64,000 nucleotides of DNA from Patulibacter americanus DSM 16676 (GTDB lineage: Bacteria > Actinomycetota > Thermoleophilia > Solirubrobacterales > Solirubrobacteraceae): NCBI RefSeq assembly GCF_000420025.1, contig NZ_ATUD01000001.1:1-64000 (forward strand). Direction: 5' to 3'. This document shows, one piece after another, positions 36,001 through 43,524 of this stretch. Under the pieces are notes generated by a model. That model had not been told where the DNA came from, did not search any database, and worked only from the letters and a program-made list of their open reading frames with translations. The translations under genes were made by a program, and so were the position numbers. Each line of letters starts with the position of its first letter. Position 1 is the stretch's first letter.

Positions 36001-37708
36001 CCGCATCGACGGGCAGGATCCCGAGCGCCTCGAGGGCCGGCCGGGCCTTCTTGTGTCGCGCCAGCACGGGGTGGACCAGCCGGACGGACGGAGTCAGCGT
36101 CGGGCTGTCCCCGGGCAAGACGAGATCGGCCGGGGCCGCCAGGACCCCTTCTGCGTCGACGACGAACGGAGTCTCGCGGATGCGTTGCCGGAACTCGACG
36201 GTCCCGACGGCCTGCGCCGCGACCAGGACGGCGAAGCCAGAGGCCTGCAACGGCGGCTCGCCGGGCTTGAAGTCTGGGATCAATGCCTGGATCCACTGAC
36301 CCGTGGTGGCCGTCGCGCCGTCGGTGGACGCCGCGATGAAGCGCTCGGCGCGAGATCGTCTCGTCTGATTGGCATCGACACTGGGGTGAGCCCAGTCGGT
36401 CGGCCGCCCCGGAACCTTCGCCCAAAGATGGAGCGCCGCTTTCGGCAGGTCCTTCGGATGGAGCGTGAGGTCGTCGGGCGGTGCGAGCCTGCCCTGCTGA
36501 TCCGGGATCGATGGGTGGTGCGGAGCCCGGTCGTTCAGACGCTCGGTGACGAACCCGTCTGCCCAGTTGCGCTCCTCGCGGCCTCGCGCCGGGAGGATGT
36601 CGAGGACGCTCCCGGGATCGTCGTCGACGACAAGAGTTTCGAGGTTCTCGAGGACGAGGTCGCAGGCGTGTTCGAGAATCTCGGTATTGAACGGGCCCTC
36701 GATCACCCTTGTGCGATCGTCGTTCAACTTCCACGGCGCATTCAGGACTCCCGAGAGCGTCGTGTCCTCGAGCGTCGGGAAGTAGGCCCACAGACCGCCG
36801 ATCCTCTGACGCGAGCGAATGGGCACGGCCCACTGCAGGCTGATCGACTTTCGATTGGCCATCGCACCACCGTCCCGAGCGGCTGAGGTCGAGGGCGCGA
36901 ACTGTTTTGTGAAGACCCGCCACTCGTCCGTCTCTGCACCCTCCTTCAGCAAGTGCCGGTGGTCGCCGGCCCGCTCGAGGGTGATGGCCCGACGATGCTT
37001 CTTGACCCTGTCGTCGAGGACGAGTTCCGAGATGTGGGGGGAAAACACGAGGAACTGCGACTTGAACTGCTCCAGGTCCCCATGCAGCCAGTCCCCGCGT
37101 CCGCGGTCGAGCGGCAGACGGACGACCGTCGTGGCCCACTCGAAGAGGGCGGCCAGGATCGGGTCCCCGGCCGCTGCCGCCGGCGCGTCGAGGTTGCGGG
37201 CCAGGCGCAGGATGGGCACGTCCACGACGTCGGAGAGCACGGAACGGACCGACTCGGCCGCGAAGGTCGGGTCGAACCCGAACGACCCCGACCTGGAGAA
37301 GAACTCGGGCCGGTCGGACACACCCAGGACGGACTTGAAGCCCAGCCCGAATCGCCCGATCTCGGGACCGCGCTTGGCGCTGCGGTAGGCGCTGAGGATG
37401 GCTCCCGCGCCCTTCGGCGTCACCGGCCTGCCGTGGTTCGCGCAGTAGAGATGCTCGTCGGTGAGGATGACCTCGACCCGGCCCGGGTCGTCGATCATCT
37501 CGTCCGCACCGTTCTGGATGAGCTCCCAGACCTGACGACGGCCGTATCCGCCGTCGGTCTGTATCCGCTCGGCGTTGGCGTGTTCCTCTACGAGTGCCGG
37601 GTTCGCCGCATAGGCGGCGAGGCACTGCTGGTTGAGGTCATTGATGTGTGACGCGACCGCACCATCAGGTCCGGTCCACGGAGTGGGACCCCCGGGCATG
37701 ACCGCCAT
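33041..37708 (-). CDS. Sacsin/GHKL-like ATPase fused to an SF2 helicase
   Basis: A 1555-aa protein. Residues 1-200 have a sacsin/Hsp90-type ATP site: N-box VWELIQNGADEMIDD, then LYCANHGRPVTPKGAG and IGRFGLGFKSVLGVSD. A central region of roughly 900 residues has no motif I know. The C-terminal 430 residues are a DEAD/DEAH SF2 helicase: Walker A SLPTGAGKTRVAIEALIE (about 1179), CIVIDEAHFAISPSY (about 1284), LIGLTATPYRG (about 1316), and QEGFDAP...YQQMVGRGLRG (about 1480-1510). The start is supported by a GAGGAG ribosome site nine bases upstream. It is the first gene after the methylase (89-bp gap) and its stop overlaps the UvrD-like start. Neither class of DISARM is known to me to include this architecture. 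Confidence 0.8.
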   Translation of the reverse strand: MAVMPGGPTPWTGPDGAVASHINDLNQQCLAAYAANPALVEEHANAERIQTDGGYGRRQVWELIQNGADEMIDDPGRVEVILTDEHLYCANHGRPVTPKGAGAILSAYRSAKRGPEIGRFGLGFKSVLGVSDRPEFFSRSGSFGFDPTFAAESVRSVLSDVVDVPILRLARNLDAPAAAAGDPILAALFEWATTVVRLPLDRGRGDWLHGDLEQFKSQFLVFSPHISELVLDDRVKKHRRAITLERAGDHRHLLKEGAETDEWRVFTKQFAPSTSAARDGGAMANRKSISLQWAVPIRSRQRIGGLWAYFPTLEDTTLSGVLNAPWKLNDDRTRVIEGPFNTEILEHACDLVLENLETLVVDDDPGSVLDILPARGREERNWADGFVTERLNDRAPHHPSIPDQQGRLAPPDDLTLHPKDLPKAALHLWAKVPGRPTDWAHPSVDANQTRRSRAERFIAASTDGATATTGQWIQALIPDFKPGEPPLQASGFAVLVAAQAVGTVEFRQRIRETPFVVDAEGVLAAPADLVLPGDSPTLTPSVRLVHPVLARHKKARPALEALGILPVDAALELEIFLQTFRPKSSRADWDSFWSLAGRSAPNDALQLLAAAGIGSDLISVKVVSGRFIRLPMTLLPGQIARADAAPDVTVDVHHHREHLNLIRLLGAVTAPAGGAASEHEPAMRDFLERTRMHFVAKAGKANPDPTRIEISTRAVAGPISPLAYLDDDGKVAFTRALLEAQGTFPATEVSYPQNRYPSITVDHPVIDAVRRNGLAQTSAGLVGPASWVGPRLQSWRQVLPVARIPMEASAALNLPETLEDLSDAQWVEAFGRLAATLDVGLAQRFYIAAARAGADRPTHLLVPGDGVAVESDAAEVRVTSSKKTASVLRAGGQALLEVAEDDAEMLVERWSLIRGDDEIATTVVAIESVPRIALVDLFPALRPMLPEAFGTTVVARCSELRIETSGAGGRESEATLVHVADGVAFLDDGLELEQILVHLGPRLGLDLDRARITRIIENKLDGEIRRRQLEVRNAPDEATKLSIVVSEERLRTELPASLLTATQDLAGTPDHVALARLAFAVHGVETLKVFASDFEDAGLQPPRRWSASREALEFVRRLKFEDEHAGFPAAQREPVLEVSGPPGLNDLHEYQRAVVDEIHALLTIDPKEGRPRGIVSLPTGAGKTRVAIEALIEAVRDGTLGSPILWVAQRDELCEQAVQAWSELWRDRGPQTRLTISRLWRNNEAEPPAEGAHVVVATIDKLGSGVFEKQHYEWLSRATCIVIDEAHFAISPSYTQLLEWQGMDRRKERAPLIGLTATPYRGISEVDTERLVNRFGKRRLDRAAFGERDPYEALQEMGVLSRAEHRVLKGTDIALDDKEFAELKRTRLLPSSAGDRLANNLARNRELLHSIESQPDDWTTLVFCASLEHAAVMAGLLTSRGIPAATVSGRTPPAARRHYVEEFKAGRLKVITNYAVFQEGFDAPMVRAVYVARPTYSPNVYQQMVGRGLRGPKNGGSPECLIVNVADTVENFGEELAFRGFEHLWDAGVGSAGVA

Positions 37709-37797
37709 CCTTCACGACTCCTCGGTTGGAAGCAAACGGAGCCTTTCATGACTCGCTTCCGTCCGGGTCGTGTGTTCACCCGGGAATCTGACAGCGG

Positions 37798-38910
37798 TCA
37801 CCGCACCAGAGTCACGGGGACGCCGCCAGCGTCGAGCAGGCCTCGGGTGACGGCGTCCTGGGCGATGACCTCTGCGATGCACCTGGCCAGGGGCGGCGGT
37901 ACGGCGTTCCCGATCTGACGGCCGACGTGCGACATGGACATGTGTTCCGGAAACTCGAACTCGTCGTCGAACCCCATGAGGAGGGCTCCCTCACGGATCG
38001 TGATGGGACGATCTGCCTCGGGGTGGAGGTACCGGCCCTTCTCGGGCTTGTAGAACTCGGTTCGGATCGTCGGAGCCGGCCTTTCCCAGTCCATACGTCC
38101 GAAGACGTCCGTCGTCCCCGTCGTCTTGTTGCGCCAGCACGGGGGCACGAGATCGTGGAGGCCCTCCGCTTCCAGGGACCGCTGCATGTCGAAACGGTTG
38201 CCGTTGCGTGGAACGTGGGAATAGCGGAGCCGGGAGACGTCGGTCGGGTTGCGCGACCGGTGCCAGCGCTCACCGTCGGGTTCGGACGGGAGGTGTCCGA
38301 TGGCGTCGTGGACCGTGAGCCACGGCGGGAGGTCCGTGAACAGGTCCTCGGGCGCCGCGTGAGTGGGTGTCGGCAGCGCCAGGTCCCCCTTGAGACTGCC
38401 GATCACGATGGTCCGGCGGCGGGCCTGTGGGACGCCGTAGTCGGCGGTCAGCAACACGTCCTCCGCGATGAACCACCCCTCGCCGACGGCCTCGGCCTTG
38501 AACGTCGCGTACTCGGGCGAGGCCAGCAGCTGCCGGACGTTCTCCATCACGAAGTACCGGGCGCCGGTGGCCCGCAGGGCACGGGCGTACTCCTGCCAGA
38601 GCTGCCGCCGCAGGTCGCCCTCGCGATTGCGGTTCAACGACGAAAACCCCTGGCAGGGCGGGCCGCCGATCACCACGTCGGCCGGCTCGAAGTCCTCGTC
38701 CGGGATGAGCCGGATGTCCCGCACGTCGACGTGGTCGCCAAAGTTCAGCGCGTAGGTCTCGGCCGCGAAGGGGTCGTGCTCAACCGCCATCACGGGTTCG
38801 AAGACCGGGGCGTCGGAGCCGTCCACCCTTGCCTGCCTGAAGCCCTCCGTCATGCCACCACAACCCGCAAAGACGTCGACCAGGCGCAGCACCACGCGAA
38901 CGTTACGCAT
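37798..38910 (-). CDS. dcm: C5-cytosine DNA methyltransferase (DrmMII-like)
   Basis: A 370-aa enzyme from the ATG at 38910. Motif I LVDVFAGCGGMTEGF binds S-adenosylmethionine; motif IV VVIGGPPCQGFSSLNR carries the catalytic Cys; motif VI RYFVMENVRQLL has the conserved Glu; motif VIII is GVPQARRRTIVIGS; motif X is GRQIGNAVPPPLARCIAEVI. The variable target-recognition part lies between motifs VIII and IX, so the target cannot be read. It methylates host DNA at C5, which would mark self for the DrmA/B machinery as in class 2 DISARM. It is the most upstream gene of the minus-strand array. Confidence 0.9.
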   Translation of the reverse strand: MRNVRVVLRLVDVFAGCGGMTEGFRQARVDGSDAPVFEPVMAVEHDPFAAETYALNFGDHVDVRDIRLIPDEDFEPADVVIGGPPCQGFSSLNRNREGDLRRQLWQEYARALRATGARYFVMENVRQLLASPEYATFKAEAVGEGWFIAEDVLLTADYGVPQARRRTIVIGSLKGDLALPTPTHAAPEDLFTDLPPWLTVHDAIGHLPSEPDGERWHRSRNPTDVSRLRYSHVPRNGNRFDMQRSLEAEGLHDLVPPCWRNKTTGTTDVFGRMDWERPAPTIRTEFYKPEKGRYLHPEADRPITIREGALLMGFDDEFEFPEHMSMSHVGRQIGNAVPPPLARCIAEVIAQDAVTRGLLDAGGVPVTLVR

Positions 38911-39048
38911 ACGTCCGGCGGCAGCATGCACGACGTCTCGCCTCGCCACGCCCGGGCGAGATCGGCTCCGCAGTCGAAAGCCCCGAGGCCTTTCGTGCCG
39001 CGCGCACGGAGGTTGCAACTGGCGCGTCCGTCGACCACCGTATGAGCC
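38911..39048. promoter_or_regulatory. Divergent intergenic region, methylase / DUF3883 gene
   Basis: This 138-bp gap separates two divergent starts and must hold both promoters. Several short AT-rich words (ACGTATGCGTAACGTT near 38900-38915) lie over the methylase start. I see no convincing paired -35/-10 boxes on either strand. If both genes recognise the same DNA state, shared control would make sense; that is inference. Confidence 0.35.
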
Positions 39049-39888
39049 ATGCCCCTTGTCCTCGCGATGAGCGAGACCACCGAATCCGGCCACGCCTACG
39101 CAGACGTTCCATATGTGTCGTACGAGTACCCGCGGAGATACCGCAACCTGGTGACAGAAGGTGAAGCGTTCGTCTACTACCGCGGCAGGCGGATGGCAGA
39201 CGGAGGGACCCAGCCACAGGTCTATCTGGGGACCGGTGTCGTGGGACCGATACGCGAATCGCCCGACGGCGACCGACTGATCTGCGCCGTTCTGGACGGC
39301 ATGCCGTTTGCCGCGCCGCTCCCGTTCAAATCGGGCGAAGGCGCTTATCTCGAGCCAGGGGGGACACGCCGCGGCTTTTTTCAGCCCGGCGTCCGCCGAA
39401 TCGAGCAGACAGATTTCGAGACGCTTCTCAGAGCCGCCGATGTTGAGGCCAGAAGGCTGGCGAGCAGCGACCGTGGGCCTGCGCCGAACACCGGTCATGG
39501 GTCGAGCGGCTACGCCACCCCAGAGGACGCCCGCGCGGTCGAGGCCTATTCGCGCAGGGTGGCAGCGGCGTGGATTGAGGAAACCTACAGCGCTTCTGTA
39601 GTTCAGATGCCCCAGAACAATCCCGGCTTCGATCTCCGAGTCACCGGGGCTCCATTTGTCTTCGTCGAGGTCAAAGGCACCCGAAGGCCAGCGCCCTGGT
39701 TCTTCGTGAGCGAGGGCGAGAGATTGTTCGCGCAGGCGAAAGCGGCCGACTACCTCTTCGTGGTGGTCTATGGCATCGATCTTTACGAGAAGAGCCACGC
39801 CTCACTCGTTCACAGCACCGCCCTGCCACCCCTCAAACCGGCGCAATGGGTCGGACTGCTCGACGACAGCGGCTCCGGCGCAACCTGA
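39049..39888 (+). CDS. EVE/PUA-like + DUF3883 nuclease-fold protein
   Basis: A 279-aa protein. Residues about 15-105 resemble PUA/EVE-like modified-base readers: YVSYEYPRRYRNLVTEGEAF, VYYRGRR, QVYLGTGVVGPI, then VLDGMPFAAPLPF. The C-terminal domain (about 160-270) is DUF3883, a PD-(D/E)xK relative: NPGFDLRV...FVFVEVKGT gives the Asp and Glu-x-Lys. A reader plus nuclease suggests a type IV-like enzyme that cuts modified DNA. It is divergent from the methylase. Its base composition is visibly less GC-rich than its neighbours, a sign of recent transfer. An alternative start is ATG 39067. Confidence 0.65.
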   Translation: MPLVLAMSETTESGHAYADVPYVSYEYPRRYRNLVTEGEAFVYYRGRRMADGGTQPQVYLGTGVVGPIRESPDGDRLICAVLDGMPFAAPLPFKSGEGAYLEPGGTRRGFFQPGVRRIEQTDFETLLRAADVEARRLASSDRGPAPNTGHGSSGYATPEDARAVEAYSRRVAAAWIEETYSASVVQMPQNNPGFDLRVTGAPFVFVEVKGTRRPAPWFFVSEGERLFAQAKAADYLFVVVYGIDLYEKSHASLVHSTALPPLKPAQWVGLLDDSGSGAT

Positions 39889-40097
39889 GAGGTGGTCGAC
39901 GCTGAGACGGGAGCCGGACCCGTGCGACGGCGTCGAGACCGGCGCCTCCCGGCGGACCAGTACGAGACCGCCATCAAGATTGGGGGCCAGGACCTGCGTG
40001 GTCTGCGCCACCAGCTGCTGGAGGACGTCCTCGGCGTCGTAGGCTGCTCCTGAAGCGCGGCGTACTCCCCGCCCTGGCGGAGGTAGATGGAGGCCAT
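39885..40097 (-). pseudogene. Frameshifted N-terminus of a nuclease-like protein
   Basis: From ATG 40097 the minus strand reads MASIYLRQGGEYAALQEQP. One frame over it continues as YDAEDVLQQLVAQTTQVLAP then GGLVLVRREAPV and SVDHLS. Together these match the common N-terminus of a group of PD-(D/E)xK-like proteins (EQPYDSEDLLQ..L...LLVRRE pattern). One base has been lost between the Pro and Tyr codons near 40039. The protein then ends without the Glu-x-Lys core, so it is both frameshifted and truncated. Its decayed 3' end reaches the end of the DUF3883 gene. Confidence 0.65.
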
Positions 40098-40317
40098 CGG
40101 CCGGTCACCGTCCCGTTCCGGGTGGAGGCACCTCGGACCCGGCTCGTCCGGCACCCGTCTTCACGGCCGCAGAATCCGACGCGGCCCGGCTACCGCGGCT
40201 CGGCGCCGCTGAACGACGAACTCCAGCTCTCGGCGTCGCCGTACACCCGTCTAGGGTGCGTCAAGAGTGTGGTGGGCCCCTCGACTGGCCGCCGAACCGA
40301 TGCTGATGAGAGCAGAC

Positions 40318-41352
40318 ATGCAGCCATACGATGCGAAGGCCCAGCGGGAGATCGAGGAGTGGCACGACCGCTCGCCGTTGCTCCCCCGGCCCGAGCTTCC
40401 CGAGCGCGTTCAACAGGCCGGCAAGGATCTCGTGGCGCGCGGCAAGGACGGATTCGACCACCTGCCTGGCAGCGACCAGCTCCGGGAGGCGATCGACAGC
40501 GCCATGAGCGGAGTGGTCTCGACGATCGGGACCACCGCCGCAGCGTCCGTGAACCAGCGAGCAATCCTCCGTCGGTACAAGCGGGGTGAGCACCTCGTCG
40601 ACCGGATCGACGCGATCGGCTCGTTGGATCTCGAGGTGTCCGACAGGGCGTTTCCCCGTCGGAAGAAGCTCGCCTACATGCTCGGGTCCGCGGGGCAGGG
40701 CGGGGCCGCGGGCGCCGCGGCGTCGGTGTCCGAGTTCGGTGCGGTCTTCGGCGGCGTGTTCGGCGCCGGTGCCGGCGCCGTTCCGGGTACGTTGGCCCTG
40801 GCGGGCGTCATTGTCGCGGACGCGGCGGCCACGCTCGGATCGGCAGCAAGGATCGTGGCCGAAACGGCAGCGCACTACGGGTATGACCCCAACGATCCCG
40901 CCGAGGAACTCTTTCTTACCAGCGTGCTGGGCGCCGCCATGGCGGGGACGCAAGGCGCGAAGATCGCTGCCCACCGCGAGCTCAACCACGTTGCCGGCCT
41001 CCTGGCCCGCAGGGCCCCAAAAGCGGCCCTGAAGAAGGTGAACCTCGGGAGGGTTCTGCCGAAGGTCTGGCCGCGACTCATCGAACGAACCACCCATCGC
41101 CAGATGGGCAAGCTGATCCCCGCCGCCGGGATCGTCGCTGGCGCCGGCCTGAACGCCTCTCTGATGAAGCGCGTGTCCGACGAGGCGTACTTCGCCTACC
41201 GCGAACGACGACTCTTCGACCGCTACGGCGAGCGGGACAGCGCGATCTCCGATCCCCCGGTCGATGGAGAGGTGGTCGACGGGACGCTGGTCCTCGACCT
41301 GCTCGACGAGGACGATGACGACCCGACCCAAACCATCGAGTCCGCGCAGTGA
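40318..41352 (+). CDS. EcsC-family protein
   Basis: A 344-aa protein. The N-terminus YDAKAQREIEEWHDRSP fits the family's opening (Y...A..EI..W). The central hydrophobic, Gly/Ala-rich region includes GTLALAGVIVADAAATLGSA and the family motif HYGYDPNDPAEELFLTSVLG. The C-terminus is acidic. EcsC proteins are associated with ABC transporter maturation and appear in several phage-defence loci as probable membrane effectors. Its stop overlaps the GTG start of the next gene (GTGA, 41349-41352), so it was co-expressed with that nuclease-like gene. Start chosen by family alignment; ATG 40300 is an alternative. Confidence 0.78.
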   Translation: MQPYDAKAQREIEEWHDRSPLLPRPELPERVQQAGKDLVARGKDGFDHLPGSDQLREAIDSAMSGVVSTIGTTAAASVNQRAILRRYKRGEHLVDRIDAIGSLDLEVSDRAFPRRKKLAYMLGSAGQGGAAGAAASVSEFGAVFGGVFGAGAGAVPGTLALAGVIVADAAATLGSAARIVAETAAHYGYDPNDPAEELFLTSVLGAAMAGTQGAKIAAHRELNHVAGLLARRAPKAALKKVNLGRVLPKVWPRLIERTTHRQMGKLIPAAGIVAGAGLNASLMKRVSDEAYFAYRERRLFDRYGERDSAISDPPVDGEVVDGTLVLDLLDEDDDDPTQTIESAQ

Positions 41353-42550
41353 GCAGCAACGATCAGATCGAGCTGCGCCTAGCGGGACGGGAGGTCCCGT
41401 CGATGTTCCACCTCCTCGGCCACCACGAGGACGACATGACCTACGCCCTCGGATGGGCGTTGTCACGATCGCCACGGCTCGCGCGACGCTTCATGGAACT
41501 CGCGTTCGGATCCGACGCCGCTACCCCAACGACAATCAAGCTCCAAGAGTCCCAGCCGGGCCACGGCCGGACCGACGTCGAGCTCGAGAACGACCACGAG
41601 CACCTCATCATCGAAGCCAAGCGGGGCTGGGACGTCCCACGAGAGGGACAGCTCGAGCAGTACACCCCCCGCCTGGCTGACGGCAAGGCACCGCGCATCG
41701 TTGTCCTGACCGAAGCGACCGCCGAACACGCAGCTGCACACCACCTCCCCACCGACGTCGCTGGCGCTCCCGTCAGCTACGTCGCGTGGCGTCGAGTCGC
41801 GGACTTCGCTCGCGACGCCCTCACCGCATCACGACGACCCGTCGAACGCGCCGTCCTCAGCGACCTACACACCTACGTCCGGAGCTTCGCGACCATGCGC
41901 GACGTCACCTCGAACCTCGTCTACGTCGTCTCCTGGGGACGGAGAAGCTCGGTATGTCCGGGCTGTCGTTCGCCGACGTCGTCATGGAGCGCGACCTCTA
42001 CTTCTGCCCTGTCGGGAACGGCTGGCCGAAGGACCCGCCGACCTATTTCGGCTTCCGCTTCGACGGCCGGCTGCAGCGCGTCTCCTACGTCCGCAGCTAC
42101 CAAGTCATCGCGGACCTGCAGCGGCAGGGCATTCCCGGACTCCCCGAGCTCGAAGGCAACCTCGAGTGGACCGGTAAAGACGGCGGGCCTCTGGGGCACT
42201 GGCTGTTCGACCTCGATCCCGCGATCCCTATCCCTCACGAAGTCCGCTCGGGCCGTCACGCCCGTAACCGCCACGTCACCGCCGCCCTGGACCTGCTCCT
42301 CACCAGCGACACCGTCCTGCAGGCCGCTGAACGCACCCGCGCACGCCTCGACGGTACCGGCGAAGCGGCCCCGGCTGGCGCCGGCGTGGACACCTCGACC
42401 CCGGCAACTGCGCAGACCGGTCCTAGCGCGCTGAGCTGGAGCGACCTCGGGGTCTCCCTCCAACACGACCCCATCGACCGTGAAGACCGCCCGGACCGCA
42501 ACCCCGACAGCTGCAAGATCGTCAGCTGCGGCCCGCGGCTCCTGACCACC
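41349..42550 (+). pseudogene. Frameshifted PD-(D/E)xK-like gene paired with EcsC
   Basis: From GTG 41349 the frame encodes a credible nuclease core: HHEDDMTYALGWALSRSP, then SQPGHGRTDVELENDHEHLI followed by IEAKRGWDVP. Near 41931-41935 protein-like sequence moves to another frame: TSNLVYVVS gives way to LGTEKLGMSGLSFADVVMER and PTYFGFRFDGRLQRVSYVR. One base is missing, so the reading frame breaks at about residue 195. A second shift may lie around 42450-42580, where coding character moves to a third frame. This is either a decayed gene, a sequencing error, or a recoded gene. The intact product would have been a nuclease-type partner of EcsC. Confidence 0.6.
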
Positions 42551-42582
42551 TCACCGAGCGGCATGTCGCTTCGCGGCTCGCG

Positions 42583-42966
42583 GTGGATCGTCGCCTCGAG
42601 CCTGACCGCGGCGGCGGCGAGCACTTCGTCGCCGCCGAGCTCATCAAGAGCTATGCCTCCGGCGGCCGGTCCGGGATCCTGCGAATCCTGGACGCCAGCC
42701 ACGACCTCGAGGAGATCGTCGACGCAATCCGCTCCGAGCTCGACATGCACTTGCGGTCCGAGGAAGGGATCCCGGAGAACCGCAACGTCCCGGACATCGG
42801 TTTCCTCTCGGTCGAAGCGGTCGCTGACGGCCTCAACAACGGCACCGTCACCGGCGACCCGTCCTGGCAAGACCTTGATGAGCATGCTCGCTACTTCATG
42901 CCCGAAGGACCCGAGGACGGCTGGCCCCCGGCCGACGAGCCTTGCACCCTGACCTGGTCCGCCTGA
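42583..42966 (+). CDS. Small acidic protein or C-terminal fragment
   Basis: A 127-aa frame starting at GTG, without a good ribosome site. The sequence is credible protein (EHFVAAELIKSYASGGRSGI, then EEIVDAIRSELDMHLRSEEG) with normal codon use, but I recognise no family. It may be an independent gene or the displaced C-terminus of the frameshifted gene just upstream; nothing separates the two clearly. It closes the right end of the island. Confidence 0.4.
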   Translation: MDRRLEPDRGGGEHFVAAELIKSYASGGRSGILRILDASHDLEEIVDAIRSELDMHLRSEEGIPENRNVPDIGFLSVEAVADGLNNGTVTGDPSWQDLDEHARYFMPEGPEDGWPPADEPCTLTWSA

Positions 42967-43060
42967 AGCGTCGCCAGGTCTCCGCCCAGACGGGCAGGTG
43001 GTCCCTGCGCGCTGGACGCTACGGGTGATCGGGGGCTCAAGACCCATGCTCTCAATCAAC

Positions 43061-43116
43061 GGATCAGCCACGGTGCCGTCCGGCACGTGTTGCCACGATC
43101 AGCCCGTGGCTGATCC
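43061..43116. repeat. Competing inverted repeats built on GATCAGCC
   Basis: GGATCAGCCACGG (43061-43073) is the exact complement of CCGTGGCTGATCC (43104-43116), a 13-bp stem. Alternatively GATCAGCC at 43097-43104 pairs with GGCTGATC at 43108-43115, an 8-bp stem with a 3-base loop. GTGCCG-TC-CGGCAC lies between them. The two stems are mutually exclusive, as in attenuators, though no leader peptide is seen. It stands between the island end and a small membrane-protein gene that reads toward it, so termination is also possible. Confidence 0.55.
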
Positions 43117-43221
43117 GTCGACCGCTCCCTCCGCCTCCGGGACGGCTCCCTCGTCGGCCACGCCCGTCGAGCGAGTCGGGGTCCGGCCCGAGGATCTGAC
43201 GGTCGTTGGAGCGGTGACCCC

Positions 43222-43446
43222 CTAATGGCGCCGCCCGCCGCCGCCCGCCGGCGGCTCGGCCCGCGACTGCTCCATGCGGGCGGCGGCGTAGCGGCGGCCG
43301 AGAGCACTGATCGCGAGGCCCGCGCCGAGGGCCAGCCCGACGAGCGGACTCTCGAGGAGGGTGCCGGCGACGAAGCCCACTACGAAACCGATCAGTGTCG
43401 GGACCACCATCGAGCGGTCGAAGGCAGCACGGCGGGACGGGGGCAT
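43222..43446 (-). CDS. Small two-helix membrane protein
   Basis: A 74-aa protein. Residues 13-30 (VVPTLIGFVVGFVAGTLL) and 34-50 (PLVGLALGAGLAISAL) are hydrophobic helices joined by a short loop, giving a hairpin in the membrane. A basic N-terminus and a Gly-rich C-terminus flank them. No known family. Its 3' end faces the strong inverted repeats near 43.1 kb, which may terminate it. Confidence 0.6.
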   Translation of the reverse strand: MPPSRRAAFDRSMVVPTLIGFVVGFVAGTLLESPLVGLALGAGLAISALGRRYAAARMEQSRAEPPAGGGGRRH

Positions 43447-43524
43447 AGCGGCGAGGGTACCCGCGGCGTCCGTCCAGGCGACGCGCCGCGGCCTCGTCCG
43501 TCCGCACCTCTGCCGCCGCCTCCC

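Noticed and set aside
33482..36886. Long plus-strand open frame of over 1100 codons opposite the GHKL-helicase gene
   Set aside because: It is the antisense shadow of a gene with clear domains; its translation is Arg/Gly/Asp-rich without motifs.
41925..41940. Programmed ribosomal frameshift in the nuclease-like gene
   Set aside because: No slippery heptamer is evident and other one-base losses occur nearby, so decay or sequence error is simpler.
17316..43000. Search for DrmC (phospholipase D, paired HKD motifs)
   Set aside because: No HxKxxxxD pair seen in any island protein, so the locus is not called canonical DISARM.
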